Source: Deinococcus sp. KNUC1210
Lineage (GTDB): Bacteria > Deinococcota > Deinococci > Deinococcales > Deinococcaceae
Reading direction: 5' to 3'
Assembly: GCF_022344005.1 (NCBI RefSeq)
Contig: NZ_CP092196.1
Span: 248,001-312,000 of the forward strand
DNA: 64,000 nucleotides
Positions 35,130-45,036 of this stretch are shown one piece after another; position 1 is the stretch's first letter; every line of letters starts with the position of its first letter. The translations under genes and the position numbers were made by a program. Below the pieces are notes generated by a model. The model ran no database searches, was not told the DNA's origin, and saw only the letters and a program-made list of their open reading frames with translations.

Positions 35130-36490
35130 CTACTCCCCCTCTGAAGAGGGGGCATCTCAACCCCTAGACAGGGGCTGGGAGGACCGGCGGACAGAAGTCC
35201 CCGGACATGCTTCGCAGCGCCTGATCCTCAGGCGCTGCAGGGCCGATCCGGCCCCTCGTACTCTTCGCTGCATACCCTTCCGGGTCGATCCCGAGTTCTC
35301 TGATGTTCCGCGCGGCGTTCACGTCCGCGTGGTCATGGTGACCGCACGACAGGCAGACGAACACCTCTTCACTGCGGTTCTCTCTGCAGATAAACCCACA
35401 CTGGAAGCACCGCTGGGAGGTAAAACTGGGATCGACCCGGAGGACTGTCCGACCGGCACTCGCAGCCTTGAGGGACAGCATGTCAAACAACTGCGTCCAC
35501 CCAGCGTCGTGGATGGACCGAGAGAGGTCATGGGGGCCATGGACCATCTTCGATGGCTGCAGGTCTTCGTGGACGATGGTGCCGTGAGCAGCCAGGAGGT
35601 GATTGGCGACCTTGTGACTGCGGTCCAGACGCTGCCTCGCTACCTTCCGGTGCGCCTTGCCGAGCAGGGCTTTGACCTTGGTTCGCCGCCCGCTGCCCCG
35701 CTTCTTGCGGGCCAGGGACTGGGCGTGGAGGGTGAGTTTCCGCTGTGAAGCGGCCAGCAGCTTCGGGTTGGTTTCATGACGCCCGTCGGAATCGGTGTAG
35801 AGATACCGTGTCCCCACATCGATGCCGATGACCGAATCGTTCGGTGGAAGCACCTGAGCTTCCACCTCGCAGGTGTAGACCGCGTACCACTCGCCGCCCT
35901 CCCGCTTGATGACCAGGGTCTTCGGACGACCGTCCAGCGAACGGTGCATCTTCACCTTGACCTTGCCGATCTTCGGGAGGTTGATGCGCTTGCCGTCCGG
36001 ATCAGGCCGTCCGCAGGTGGTCCACTTCCAGCCGAGGACGGTTCCGTCCTCGGCTTTCATGGCGGTGCTGCATTCCTGATACCGGAACGAGTCCCACCAG
36101 CCGACACCTTTGAACCTCGGGTAGCCAGCCTTGCTCCCCGCCTTGACCCTTCGGAAAAACCCTTTGAACGCCTTATCCAGTGTCTCGAGCGTTCCCTGCA
36201 GGACGTGGGCGTGGACGTCTTCGAATTCAGGTCTGGCGTCCTTGATCTCGGGCAGGCAACGCTTCTGGTCATAGAAGGAACGGGACACGCCGGATTTCCG
36301 GTACGCGTCCCGCCGTTCCTGAAGTCCGGCGTTGTAGAGTTCGCGGGTCAGGTCGAGGTGATGCTGAAACGCCCGTTCCTGCAGGCGGGAGGGAGACAGG
36401 CGATATTTGTACGCCCGCATCATAAGATGACCTTCCCGTTCTGCATGAATGAAAGACTATCACGTCCTGGCGGACGTGGAGTGGCTCGAC
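35130..36490 (-). mobile_element. tnpB-only IS200/IS605-type element
   Basis: Small GC-rich hairpins flank the gene: CCCCTCTGAAGAGGGG and CCCCTAGACAGGGG at 35130-35160, and GACCCCGCCCTAAAGGACGG at ~36490. No tnpA. The guide RNA would be expected at the right end near 35130-35300. Confidence 0.72.
35164..36423 (-). CDS. tnpB: TnpB, RNA-guided nuclease
   Basis: The 419-residue protein starts MMRAYKYRLSPSRLQERAFQ, the usual N-terminal helix. RuvC residues: Asp in VIGIDVGTRYLY, Glu in TIVHEDLQPSKM, and Asp in HADVNAARNI after the zinc knuckle CFQCG...CLSCG. It seems intact and is only distantly similar to the copy at 5872. It may retain RNA-guided cleavage even without TnpA. Confidence 0.93.
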   Translation of the reverse strand: MMRAYKYRLSPSRLQERAFQHHLDLTRELYNAGLQERRDAYRKSGVSRSFYDQKRCLPEIKDARPEFEDVHAHVLQGTLETLDKAFKGFFRRVKAGSKAGYPRFKGVGWWDSFRYQECSTAMKAEDGTVLGWKWTTCGRPDPDGKRINLPKIGKVKVKMHRSLDGRPKTLVIKREGGEWYAVYTCEVEAQVLPPNDSVIGIDVGTRYLYTDSDGRHETNPKLLAASQRKLTLHAQSLARKKRGSGRRTKVKALLGKAHRKVARQRLDRSHKVANHLLAAHGTIVHEDLQPSKMVHGPHDLSRSIHDAGWTQLFDMLSLKAASAGRTVLRVDPSFTSQRCFQCGFICRENRSEEVFVCLSCGHHDHADVNAARNIRELGIDPEGYAAKSTRGRIGPAAPEDQALRSMSGDFCPPVLPAPV

Positions 36491-36902
36491 CCCGCCCTAA
36501 AGGACGGGGGATGCGCCACCCGGTTTCTCAGCTTGAGTGCTCAGCAGCCAGATTTCCAAGGATGAACCGGTTGATCGCCTCTATATGCTGGGGGCAGGGC
36601 TTAATTTCAGTACCCGAAACTTTTCTCAGCGCGTTTGGGACAGGCGAAAAGCTTGATTGAAGACGGTTGTGTTGCCTTAACCAGGTGCTTGAGCGCCAAG
36701 CTCAAGTGGCTTGAGCGATGCTGTCCCAAACCGACCCATGCTCACTCGAACCGCTGCCAGCCGCGAAATGAATTCGCCCTTATCGTCGCTGCTGCCGCGT
36801 CCCGGTGTTTGGTGATCGTCTCTACTCTTCTAAAGTGCGTCTTCAAACTCTGTCAGTCGGGCGGGTGAGCTAAGGGAAGTGCGTCCTAGGACGCACTTCC
36901 CT
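36424..36902. other. element end, IS6 terminal repeat and no gene
   Basis: The left end of the tnpB element is followed by a solo IS6-type terminal repeat at 36665 and short frames without family resemblance. Confidence 0.4.
36665..36685 (+). repeat. solo IS6-type terminal repeat
   Basis: GGTTGTGTTGCCTTAACCAG matches the left end of the IS6 element at 58244. Confidence 0.62.
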
Positions 36903-37385
36903 TCAACTTCGAGCAAGACGGCGAACCATCAGGCGGATCATCACTTCGGAGACGAGATGTTCGGTCGTTTCCGGCAGGGCCTCGAAGTCGCGCGTCATGC
37001 GCCGCGATTTCCCGAGCCAAGCGAAGGTCCGCAGGGCCACCCAGCGACGTTTCAACACAACAAAGCCAGAGGGCACTTCAATGGACGGGGGCGGCGCATC
37101 CACGGGTGCCCAGGTGCCGATGTTGCCTGCCTAGGGATGTTTGACACTCTCCAGTTCCCATCCCAACACTTTTTTGACGGTAGCCGTGAGTTTGCCGGTA
37201 TATCCAGCGTCCGCCCAGATGTGCTGCAGGCGTGGAAACGTGTTCCGAACCTTGTCGAACAGCAAGACCGCGCCGGCGCGGTCTTGAATGCTCGCCTCAT
37301 GCACCTTGACGCCAAGAACGAGTCCTAGCGTGTCGACCAGGAGATGGCATTCCAGATGTGGCGTGAGGTCGGTGTAGGGGTGGCC
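36903..37385 (-). pseudogene. IS5-family transposase, 3' part
   Basis: In order one reads CHLLVDTLGLVLGVKVHEAS, HIWADAGYTGKL and, after a shift, [20 protein letters not shown] and [12 protein letters not shown]. The Asp in LVVDT-type, the Asp in ADAGY and the WVVERTFAW-like end identify an IS5/IS1031-type DDE transposase. The N-terminus is missing. Confidence 0.75.
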
Positions 37386-37403
37386 TGAACTTCAGGCCAC
37401 CCC
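37377..37403. repeat. hairpin resembling the IS6 transposase 3' end
   Basis: The palindrome GGGTGGCCTGAAC/TTCAGGCCACCC is a more perfect version of the GGTGATCTGAAC/TTCAAACCACCC found next to the IS6 transposase stop at ~58288. Confidence 0.5.
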
Positions 37404-37750
37404 TGCTGTTCGTCTACCAACCGCATGATGAACCTGACAGAAGCGCTGAAAGTTGTCATTCTCCGATTTGAGCACGCTAGAGGTCTGTCGGGGACCAGCC
37501 AAACATCGTCTCAGAACAAAGCGCAGAGCTGCGCTGAGATCAATCGCCCAGCCGAATTTGAAGTTCTATGCCCGCAGGCTTGAGGCGCATCAGCTACGCA
37601 GCAGTCGTGCCACTCGCTGCTTGACTTGCAGTTGCCTATCCGGAACTGCCTAAGGTTCAGCTGTCGGTGATGTCCTGTCAGCATTCGTGAGCGGGAAGGG
37701 CACCGCCGCATGTACTTTCCGATGAATATCTCTGCGTATACTATGAACAT
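37404..37750 (+). other. intergenic with deoR promoter
   Basis: Mostly degenerate. TATACT at 37737-37742 lies nine bases before the deoR ATG and no ribosome site is seen, so the message may be leaderless. Confidence 0.45.
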
Positions 37751-38500
37751 ATGCTCCCACTTGAGCGTCAAACGCGCATCCTTGAGCTGATCGAAACGCA
37801 CGAAAAACTCCTGACCCAGGAAATCATCGAGAAGGTAGGCGTTTCTGGAGCGACCATCCGCCGAGATCTCCAAGATCTGGCCGAACGCGGATTAATCGCC
37901 CGCACACACGGCGGTGCCATGCATGTCGCGCGCAGCCTCACCCAGGAACCGACGTTCGCCACCAAGTCTGTCCGGATGCAGAACGAGAAGGTGGCCATTG
38001 CCGAGTATGTTGCGTCACACCTTCAAAACGGCTCGACCCTCATCTTCGATGCGGGCACCACGATCCTGGAAGTGGCCCGGCGCGTGGCTGGACGCCCGCT
38101 GACTGCCATTGCACTCGACCTCCCGACCGCTCAGGTGCTGGCGGTGGGCGAGACCGAAGTGCTGCTGCTCGGGGGCCGGGTTCGCAGCAACAGTTTCAGC
38201 ATTACCGGCCCCTGGACAGAGGAGCAACTGCGTGGTCTCAGAGCGGACATCTTCCTGATGGGTGCTCATGCGGTGGACGAGCGCGGCGTCTCAAATGCCG
38301 TGGTCGAGGAAGCCATGGTCAAACGGCTGGCCATCGAGGCCAGCCGCACGACGATGCTGCTCGCCGATCACACCAAGTTCGGCTGGCGGGCCATGACCCA
38401 GGTGTGCGGTTTCGAGCGGATTCAGCAGATCGTGACCAACAAAGGCAGCAGCAAACAGGGGTGGTTGCAAGATACGGGCGTCACCATCCACCGTGTTTGA
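37751..38500 (+). CDS. DeoR/GlpR-family sugar regulator
   Basis: The 249-residue regulator has the DeoR helix-turn-helix (LTQEIIEKVGVSGATIRRDL, then LAERGLIARTHGGA) and the C-terminal sugar-phosphate sensing domain (FDAGTTILEVARR, LLLGGRVR, LLADHTKFG). It is convergent with the sugar operon, the stop codons being 22 bp apart, and is the likely repressor of that operon with its own phosphorylated sugar as inducer. The 23-bp-spaced repeat AGCGTTT/AAACGCT at 44103-44132 is a candidate operator. Confidence 0.93.
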   Translation: MLPLERQTRILELIETHEKLLTQEIIEKVGVSGATIRRDLQDLAERGLIARTHGGAMHVARSLTQEPTFATKSVRMQNEKVAIAEYVASHLQNGSTLIFDAGTTILEVARRVAGRPLTAIALDLPTAQVLAVGETEVLLLGGRVRSNSFSITGPWTEEQLRGLRADIFLMGAHAVDERGVSNAVVEEAMVKRLAIEASRTTMLLADHTKFGWRAMTQVCGFERIQQIVTNKGSSKQGWLQDTGVTIHRV

Positions 38501-38522
38501 GACAGCGCTGACGTTCCTTGGA

Positions 38523-39491
38523 TCAGTTCCCGCGGGTGTAACGGTCAATCACCATGGCCCCGATGATGATCAGTCCGGTCGCGAGCAGTTGGTAGAACGC
38601 CTGCACGCCGAGCAGAGTCAAGACGTTCTGGAGCATGCTCAGCAGCAGTGCACCCAGCAGCGCCCCGACGACGTTGCCCTTGCCGCCCGCCAGACTGGTG
38701 CCACCGACCACCGAAGCCGCGATGGCGCTCAGTTCCCAGCCACTCCCCAGGATCGGCTCGGCCGCGCCCAGCTGGGCAATCAGTACCAGCGCCGCGAAGG
38801 CCGCCAGCATGCCGGAAATCACGTACGTCAGGGTGATGTACCGAGTGGTGTTGATGCCGCTCAGCCGCACAGCTTCGGCGTTGCCGCCAATCGCCAGGAT
38901 ATACTGGCCGGTCTTGGTGTAGCGCAGGATCAATGTGAACACGGCCACCAGCAGCAGCGCGGCGATCAGCGGAATCGGCAAGCCCAGCACGTCACCGCCC
39001 AGGGCGCGCTTGTAGCCGTCCGGCAGGGACAGGATCGGCTGCCCGTTGGTGTACGACAATGCCAGGCCCCGGTAGAAGGTCATGGTACCGAGCGTCACGA
39101 TGAAGGGGGCCAGCTGTACCCGCGTCACCAGCAGACCATTGACCAGCCCTGCCACGGCACCGACGGCCAGCGCGACCAGGACGGCCAGGAGCGCTGGAAG
39201 TCCCCGCTGCATCAGGTCAGCCCCAATGACGGCTGAGAGGGCCGCCGTCGAACCCACACTCAGGTCGATACCGCCCGTGATGATCACGTAGGTCAGGCCG
39301 ATCGCCACGATGGTATTGATGGCTGCACTCAGCCCGATGCCGTTGATGGCATTGTCAACAGAGAAGAACGACGGCACGCTGAAGCTGAACACGACCGCAC
39401 CCAGCAGCAGAATCGCCAGAATGCCGGCCTCGCGCAGCCGTTCGATGATGATGGCGCGGTTAGAGGGCGTGGACGCTTGAGTCTTTTGCAT
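38523..39491 (-). CDS. ribose-type sugar ABC transporter permease
   Basis: The 322-residue protein (start MQKTQASTPSNRAIIIERLR) has 8-10 membrane helices and the family signature GGIDLSVGSTAALSAVIGAD near the N-terminus, plus GGTSLAGGKGNVVGALLGAL. It forms the membrane channel of a carbohydrate uptake 2 family importer. The start codon lies 31 bases inside the ATPase gene. Confidence 0.95.
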   Translation of the reverse strand: MQKTQASTPSNRAIIIERLREAGILAILLLGAVVFSFSVPSFFSVDNAINGIGLSAAINTIVAIGLTYVIITGGIDLSVGSTAALSAVIGADLMQRGLPALLAVLVALAVGAVAGLVNGLLVTRVQLAPFIVTLGTMTFYRGLALSYTNGQPILSLPDGYKRALGGDVLGLPIPLIAALLLVAVFTLILRYTKTGQYILAIGGNAEAVRLSGINTTRYITLTYVISGMLAAFAALVLIAQLGAAEPILGSGWELSAIAASVVGGTSLAGGKGNVVGALLGALLLSMLQNVLTLLGVQAFYQLLATGLIIIGAMVIDRYTRGN

Positions 39492-40962
39492 AGGTTTGGG
39501 CTCCAGTGGCCAGCGCCAGAATGCGCTCCTCACTGGCCTGGGCACGGGAAAGTTCACCGACGAGGCGACCTTCCCGCATTACGAGAATGCGGTCACTCAG
39601 TCTCAAGACCTCCGGCAGTTCCGAAGAGACCATCAGGATGGCCACGCCCTGCCGGGCCAGTTCATCGACCAGTGCGTAGATGTCAGCTTTGCTCGCCACA
39701 TCGATGCCGCGCGTCGGCTCATCGATCAGCAGCACCCCGCAGCCTGCCGCCAGCCAGCGACCCAGGATCACCTTCTGCTGGTTGCCACCGGACAGCCGCC
39801 GGATGGTCTGGTTGGGGTTCGCAGGCCGGATGCCGAGTGCCTGCATCTGCGGCTCGGTGGCGCGGCGCATGTCGGGCTCACGGACACTCACCAGGCCCTT
39901 GGCCCAGCTGGTGAGCATCATATTCACGCTCACCTTGGCGTCGGGCACAATGCCCTGATGGCGGCGGTCTTCAGCGATGAAACCCACACCCCGCCGCATC
40001 ATGATGGCGGGCGATGGGCGCGGCATCGGCTGACCGTCGAGCTCGATCTGGCCGCCTGTGCTGGCGTCGGCGCCGTAAATGGCCCTCAGCACCTCGGTTC
40101 GCCCCGCACCGATCAGGCCTGCCAGCGTCACCACCTCACCTGCGTGAACCTGCAGCGTGATGTCCTCGAAAACCCCAGTGCGGTGCAGTCCACGCACGTT
40201 CAGGCGAACTGCACCGGGTTGGCGGTTCACTGGGGCGTCCTGAGCTGCGAGTTCGCGGCCGACCATCATGGTCACGAGCTGATCCTGGGTCACGTCCCGC
40301 TGATTGACCGTGGCGATGTACGTGCCGTCTCGCAGCACCGTCACCCGGTCGGCCAGTGCCTCGATCTCGTCGAAGTGGTGGCTGACGTAGATGATCCCGA
40401 CACCGCTGGCAGTCAGCTCGCGCACCACGCCGTACAGCTGTTCGATCTCATGGGTGGTGAGGCTGGAGGTCGGCTCATCCATGATGATGATCCGCGCCTG
40501 CCTCGCCACTGCGCGGGCGATCTCGACCATCTGCTGCTGGGCGATGGTCAGACGTTTGACCGGCGTGTTCGGCGCAGCGGTCAGCCCCACCTGTGCCAGA
40601 AAGGGCCGGACACGCGCCTCCATCTGGGCGTAGTTGAGCACCTCGCGGCCTTCGTTGCCGAGCAGCACGTTTTGCGCCACGCTCAGCTCGGGAATCAGGG
40701 CGAGTTCCTGGTGGATCATGGCGATACCGTGGGCCTGGGCGTCTTTCGGACTGCGCAGCGTCACCGCCTCACCGCCGACGCTGAGCGTACCGCTGTCGGG
40801 CGTGTAGATGCCGAAGAGGGTTTTGAGCAGCGTGCTCTTACCCGCCCCATTCTCGCCCAGCAGCGCGTGGACCTCTCTGGCCCTGAGGGAGAACTGCACG
40901 TCTTTCAGCACGTGCACGCCGCTGAAGGATTTGTTGATGTGTTGCGCGCTGAGCAGGTCAGT
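39460..40962 (-). CDS. ribose-type sugar ABC transporter ATPase (two-domain)
   Basis: The 500-residue protein starts with GTG after GGAGG. Two ABC domains: the first with Walker A LGENGAGKSTL, signature LTIAQQQMVEIARA and Walker B IIIMDEPTSSL; the second with a degenerate Walker A (AGLIGAGRTEV), signature LSGGNQQKVILGRW and Walker B VLLIDEPTRGID. This asymmetry is normal for RbsA/MglA types. It lies after the binding protein gene and overlaps the permease. Confidence 0.96.
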   Translation of the reverse strand, partial: TDLLSAQHINKSFSGVHVLKDVQFSLRAREVHALLGENGAGKSTLLKTLFGIYTPDSGTLSVGGEAVTLRSPKDAQAHGIAMIHQELALIPELSVAQNVLLGNEGREVLNYAQMEARVRPFLAQVGLTAAPNTPVKRLTIAQQQMVEIARAVARQARIIIMDEPTSSLTTHEIEQLYGVVRELTASGVGIIYVSHHFDEIEALADRVTVLRDGTYIATVNQRDVTQDQLVTMMVGRELAAQDAPVNRQPGAVRLNVRGLHRTGVFEDITLQVHAGEVVTLAGLIGAGRTEVLRAIYGADASTGGQIELDGQPMPRPSPAIMMRRGVGFIAEDRRHQGIVPDAKVSVNMMLTSWAKGLVSVREPDMRRATEPQMQALGIRPANPNQTIRRLSGGNQQKVILGRWLAAGCGVLLIDEPTRGIDVASKADIYALVDELARQGVAILMVSSELPEVLRLSDRILVMREGRLVGELSRAQASEERILALATGAQTYAKDSSVHAL

Positions 40963-40994
40963 CACGAGAAAACCTCCGGGAGATGAAGTGAGCA

Positions 40995-41027
40995 CACGGC
41001 CCTGACCGTGGGATCAGCAGGGCCGTG
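40995..41027 (-). promoter_or_regulatory. hairpin between binding-protein and ATPase genes
   Basis: The arms CACGGCCCTG and CAGGGCCGTG enclose 13 bases. Without a T-run it is likelier to protect the upstream mRNA from 3' decay, raising binding-protein levels, than to terminate fully. Confidence 0.6.
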
Positions 41028-41046
41028 CCGTCACCTGGTCTCTGGC

Positions 41047-42066
41047 TTACTTCTTAAACTGCTCGTACTGGGCCATGTTGCCCTTCATCACCAGGGCCTG
41101 CGGCGTGGCGATCACCTTGGGCAGCTTCTGACCACCCATCAGCCGCACAGCGACCTCGACCGCCACTTCGCCGGTGAGGATCGGAAACGAATCGACCGTG
41201 CCGGTGAGCTCACCCTTCTTGATGCTGTCGTAGGCGGCGTTGATGCCGTCTGTCCCGAACACCAGCGTCTTGCCCAGGCGACCCGCTGACTTGACGGCCT
41301 CCACCACACCGAGCGCCATCGTGTCGTTATTACAGTAGAACGCCGTCAGGTCGGGGTAGCGGCGCAGCAGGTCGCGGGCGGTCGAGAAGGCTTTCTGCCT
41401 GTCCCAGTCGGCAGGGACGCTCGCCACGATCTTCAGGGCTGGATTCTTGGCGAGGGTGGTTTTGAAGCCCAAGGTGCGTTGTTTGGCCGCGTAGACGCCC
41501 GCTTGTCCTTCGATCACGGCGACCTGCCCGCCCTTGGGAAAGGTCTTGAGCATGTAGTTGCCGACACTCACACCGTTGTCGTACTGGATGTTGCCCACGA
41601 AGTGCTGGGCGGTTGGAGCCACTGCGTCGTTGACATTGATCACAAGGCTGGTCTTGCCCGCCCGCTCAATGCCCGGCAGCAGGTTCACATCGCTCTGTGG
41701 CGAGACCAACAACGCCTTGTAGCCTTTGCCGATCATGGTATTCATCATGCTCAGCTGCCCGATCTGGTCGCTTTCATTACTGGGAGCCTGAGCGTCCACC
41801 TTCACGCCGTACTTGTCGGCACCTTTCAGATACCCGCTCCGCAGCAGCTGCCAGTACTCGTTCGACAGTGCCTTCATGACGCCGCCGATCTGCACGCCAG
41901 CGGCTGCCTTGGGAATTGGCCCGAACTTGGCCGCCAATTGTGACGACTCAATGCGGCTCTTTTCGGTGTCAGGCGAGAACGTCTGGGCTACGGCGGCGCC
42001 GGTCAGCAAGACAGTCAGGGTGAGGGCGGCGGTCTTGAGCTGGGTGGTGCGGGGTCTGCTGTTCAT
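41047..42066 (-). CDS. sugar-binding periplasmic protein
   Basis: The 339-residue protein has a signal peptide ending TGAAVAQTF and a periplasmic-binding type 1 fold: VQIGGVMKALSNEYWQLLRS, DAQAPSNESDQIGQ, KGYKALLVSPQSDV and the hinge region AFYCNNDTMALGVVEAVKSA. It captures the sugar for the adjacent ATPase and permease. Its identity is closest to ribose/autoinducer-2 type binding proteins; the ligand is unknown. Confidence 0.95.
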   Translation of the reverse strand: MNSRPRTTQLKTAALTLTVLLTGAAVAQTFSPDTEKSRIESSQLAAKFGPIPKAAAGVQIGGVMKALSNEYWQLLRSGYLKGADKYGVKVDAQAPSNESDQIGQLSMMNTMIGKGYKALLVSPQSDVNLLPGIERAGKTSLVINVNDAVAPTAQHFVGNIQYDNGVSVGNYMLKTFPKGGQVAVIEGQAGVYAAKQRTLGFKTTLAKNPALKIVASVPADWDRQKAFSTARDLLRRYPDLTAFYCNNDTMALGVVEAVKSAGRLGKTLVFGTDGINAAYDSIKKGELTGTVDSFPILTGEVAVEVAVRLMGGQKLPKVIATPQALVMKGNMAQYEQFKK

Positions 42067-42145
42067 AGGGTGCCTCCTGAGGCTGAAGTTGATGCTCGGT
42101 CAATGGGGAACTGCATCTGAACGGTCGGCACTGGAAGCTGAACGC

Positions 42146-43052
42146 TCAGCTGACTGGTTCGGACGATGTGGAAGAGAGGAGTGGGGACTTGTGAATCACT
42201 TGAACGAACTCCGCGGCCGACGCTCCCGCCTGAACCAGCGCGTGTTCCAGCGGCTGACCGAGCGCCAGTTGCGCGGCCAGCACGCCCACGAAGTGATCAC
42301 CGGCGCCGTGGGTGGAACGGGCCTGAACGACCGGAGCTGGCAGGTCTGCGGTCAATTCCCCGTGCTGGTAGTGCAGGACGCCACCCGCCCCGAGCGTGAC
42401 CACCACACTCGGATGGTCGAGGGGCAGGAGGGGCAATCTGGCCTGTGGATCGGTACCAGTCCAGCCTGCTGCTTCGACGGCGTTGACCACCACATGGTCT
42501 GCCAACGGCAGCAGGAAGCGGTAGGCGTCGTGCCAGGGCGCGGCATTCATCAGCGTCACAACACCCCGGGCCCTGGCCTGTGTCAGCAGGGTCTCGAGAG
42601 TCTCGGCGGCCGTTTCCCACTGGCAGACCAGCAGCGTCGGCAGTTCCGTTCCGAATAACTCGGTGATCGGTCCAGCTGCCAGATCCGCGTTTGAGCCCGG
42701 TAGGATCACGCCGACGTTTTCTCCGGACGCTTCGATCAGGGCCACGCTGCTGCCGGTCGGAAACCGGGCCGATCGTTGAAGCCAGGATTCGACGCCGCGG
42801 TGGGCGAGCGTCTGTTCGGCCTGTCGCCCTTCCAGGTCGGTGCCGACGCAGGCGGCCAGCACCGAACGGACGGATGGTGCGGCTGCGAGCGCCTGGTTGG
42901 CCGCTTTGCCTCCCAGTTGGGTCCAGCTTTCGGTTCCCGGTGACAGTCTCGCCCGGGACTGGCAGCGTGGGCAGCCGCACCATCCGGTCGATGTGAACGC
43001 TTCCGATCACCAGCACGGTTGGTCGGACGCTTTTCAGGGAATCCTCAGGCAT
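42146..43052 (-). pseudogene. PfkB-family sugar kinase, one frameshift
   Basis: The N-terminus reads VLVIGSVHIDRMVRLPTLPV and GETVTG. One extra G in a GGG run at ~42935 shifts the frame; the continuation QLGGKAANQALAAAP, then LAACVGTDLEGRQ and the catalytic end ARSTHGAGDHFVGVLAAQL (anion-hole G-A-G-D) is normal ribokinase. Corrected, it is ~300 residues. It would phosphorylate the imported sugar. Its ATG overlaps the isomerase stop by 8 bases. Confidence 0.85.
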
Positions 43053-44010
43053 ACGCCGGTTCCATCGACAGCAGACGTTCGATCACGCGGGTGACGTTGA
43101 ACGCGTCGTGGCCGCTGCCAAGCGTCGGATCGGCGGCCAGCTCACGCGCCAGTGTCAGCAAACGCTCACTCACGCGAATATTCCACTCACATTCGCGCAC
43201 CGGGTCCTCGCGTACCGGGAAGGTGTCGAAGTAGAGCGTCCCCGGATACCCGCCGCGTTCCAGCAGCACCAGCAGTTCCAAGGTGGTGATCAGGCTGGTG
43301 GTACCGACCATGAGACCGTCATCCTGGCGGCCGTAGCCGTCGTTCAGGTGCACACCGAAGAGCTTGTCATGGCGCAGCGCCAGGGCAGCTGCTTTCGGCG
43401 CGTGCTCATTGGCCATCTGGGCGTGGCAATAGTCTAGGACCACCCCCAGATTGTCCGCCGCTATTTCCTGCACCACGAGCAGGGCCTCGCCCATATTACC
43501 GACCAGCGAGTACTTGCGCGGTTCCCAGGGCTTGTACTCGATCCCCACCCGCATTTGCGGATTGTGGGCCGCCACCTGCGCGAAGCCCTCGACGGTATGG
43601 CCGAACATGCGCTCATAGCTGTCCTGAAACGGATAATCGAATCCGTCGAAGCCGGGCCAGACGATCACATGATTGCCCCCCAGTGCCGCACAGGCGTCGA
43701 GTGCCTGACAACTCAGATCAATGGCGGCCTGACGGACAGCGGCGGACGGGTGGGTGAATCCCCCATCTCCGAAGGTGTCGGCGGGATACCGGATGTTCAG
43801 GCTGTCGACACTGAGGCCCAGATCCTCGATCTGCTGGCGTGTTTCTTTGAGCGTTTCGAGTGAGAAGTGCTCAGGGAAATTGAGGCTCAGCGAGTTGAGG
43901 CCGGTGATGCGGGCAGCGCGTTCCAGGAGGTGCCGGGTGCTGATCGGTCCGGGTGAGAAGGCGAGCTCTGGTCGCGATTTCAGCGAGTTGAGACGCGTGG
44001 CGTACAGCAT
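43045..44010 (-). CDS. TIM-barrel sugar isomerase/epimerase
   Basis: The 321-residue protein, from MLYATRLNSLKSRPE after AGGAGGTC, has the xylose isomerase-like barrel: LSLNFPEHF, GGNHVIVWPG, VGIEYKPWEPR with a metal-ligand Glu, VVLDYCHAQ, GVHLNDGYG and LYFDTFP. It is the first gene of the operon. The likely role is interconverting the imported sugar (such as an aldose/ketose or epimer pair) before the kinase acts. Confidence 0.86.
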   Translation of the reverse strand: MLYATRLNSLKSRPELAFSPGPISTRHLLERAARITGLNSLSLNFPEHFSLETLKETRQQIEDLGLSVDSLNIRYPADTFGDGGFTHPSAAVRQAAIDLSCQALDACAALGGNHVIVWPGFDGFDYPFQDSYERMFGHTVEGFAQVAAHNPQMRVGIEYKPWEPRKYSLVGNMGEALLVVQEIAADNLGVVLDYCHAQMANEHAPKAAALALRHDKLFGVHLNDGYGRQDDGLMVGTTSLITTLELLVLLERGGYPGTLYFDTFPVREDPVRECEWNIRVSERLLTLARELAADPTLGSGHDAFNVTRVIERLLSMEPAYA

Positions 44011-44073
44011 GGATGACCTCCTGAGCGTTGCACGTATGTGCATGCTGTTGCGTATTTCAGTTTCTGTAGTGAT

Positions 44074-44132
44074 AGTATGCGCTCATTTCTCAAAAATTGT
44101 CAAGCGTTTATGATCAAACAATCTGAAACGCT
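44074..44132 (-). promoter_or_regulatory. sugar operon promoter with DeoR-type operator
   Basis: On the minus strand TTGACA (44098-44103), 18 bp, then CATACT (44074-44079). The inverted repeat AGCGTTT/AAACGCT (44103-44109 and 44126-44132) covers the region upstream of and touching the -35. Confidence 0.62.
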
Positions 44133-44729
44133 CAACATCTTCGGAGGGTGCTTTGGAGTGGCCAACGGTGTGCATTGACTCGACCTGACAGCCATCCTTG
44201 TCTCCAGAAGCACACGTCAAGACTGCACGCTGTAGGATCCACCGAGCGTTTCAACGCCCACCTCACAGCGAACGTGCCCCAGCAGGTGCGGATGTGTGAG
44301 GGTTGGCCGTGTTGCACACAGGAAGTTCAGCTTCGATCAGAGGCGAGATCCCCTGATCAAGCGCAAGACGTCCTGCTCCGAATTCAACCAGAACACGGTG
44401 AGGTTCGCCCATTCCAGTGGGACGTACACCTGAGTGTGGAATGTACCGGACCTTGAGGTGACCCTGCATGACGCGCTGGTCCGGCGGGGATGCTGTCGTT
44501 TTCTGCGCAGAAGCTGGCAGTTGGATGCGGGTGGGTCAGGCGCTGGCAGCCATGCGGGCGCTGGTGGTGTACGGGTACGCGAGCGGTGGCCCCGTTGGGG
44601 CCTCGTTTGCCTTTCGGGTGTTCGACACGACCTGATGTGCAGGCGAGACCTCGACCATTTGGGTGAAACCGCGTGGATTTCAAAGGGAAGAAGACCGATG
44701 CTGAGTGATCTCAGGCGGGAGGAGGCAAC
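44133..44729. other. no gene recognised
   Basis: Open frames on both strands lack ribosome sites and recognisable domains. The region may contain IS debris. Confidence 0.35.
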
Positions 44730-45011
44730 ATGGACGAAATGGCCGCGACGTTTATCTTCGCTGTGACCGCTCCAGAGGGCGCGGTGCATTCGTGTTTCGA
44801 AGTGGAGGATGATCAGCAGTATGGGCCGGAGGATGTGACGATCGTGATAGGCGCGCCGAGTGTGTCGGGAGCAGAAACGTTGACGTTAATGATGAAGCGC
44901 CTGCCCGATGACGAGACGTACCGGATGCTGGCGGTACAGGCGGCGACGAATCATGCGGAAGTGATCCTTGATCCGATGCGGCGCCTGATTCGTTCGCTCA
45001 TCCCGCTGTGA
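44730..45011 (+). CDS. small hypothetical protein
   Basis: This 93-residue acidic protein is preceded by a very strong ribosome site (GGGAGGAGGCAAC). It reads FIFAVTAPEGAVHSCFEVED, then VTIVIGAPSVSGAETLTLMM. Soluble; unknown family. Confidence 0.55.
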   Translation: MDEMAATFIFAVTAPEGAVHSCFEVEDDQQYGPEDVTIVIGAPSVSGAETLTLMMKRLPDDETYRMLAVQAATNHAEVILDPMRRLIRSLIPL

Positions 45012-45036
45012 TGTCTGTGGAGAGCAAGTGGGTCGC

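Noticed and set aside
36879..37328. A plus-strand 149-codon gene
   Set aside because: The opposite strand shows the IS5 transposase motifs.
39496..40986. A 496-codon plus-strand frame opposite the ABC ATPase
   Set aside because: His/Gln/Asp-rich antisense shadow of a clear ATPase gene.
44337..44789. A 150-codon minus frame
   Set aside because: It covers the start of the plus-strand gene at 44730, which has a much stronger ribosome site.
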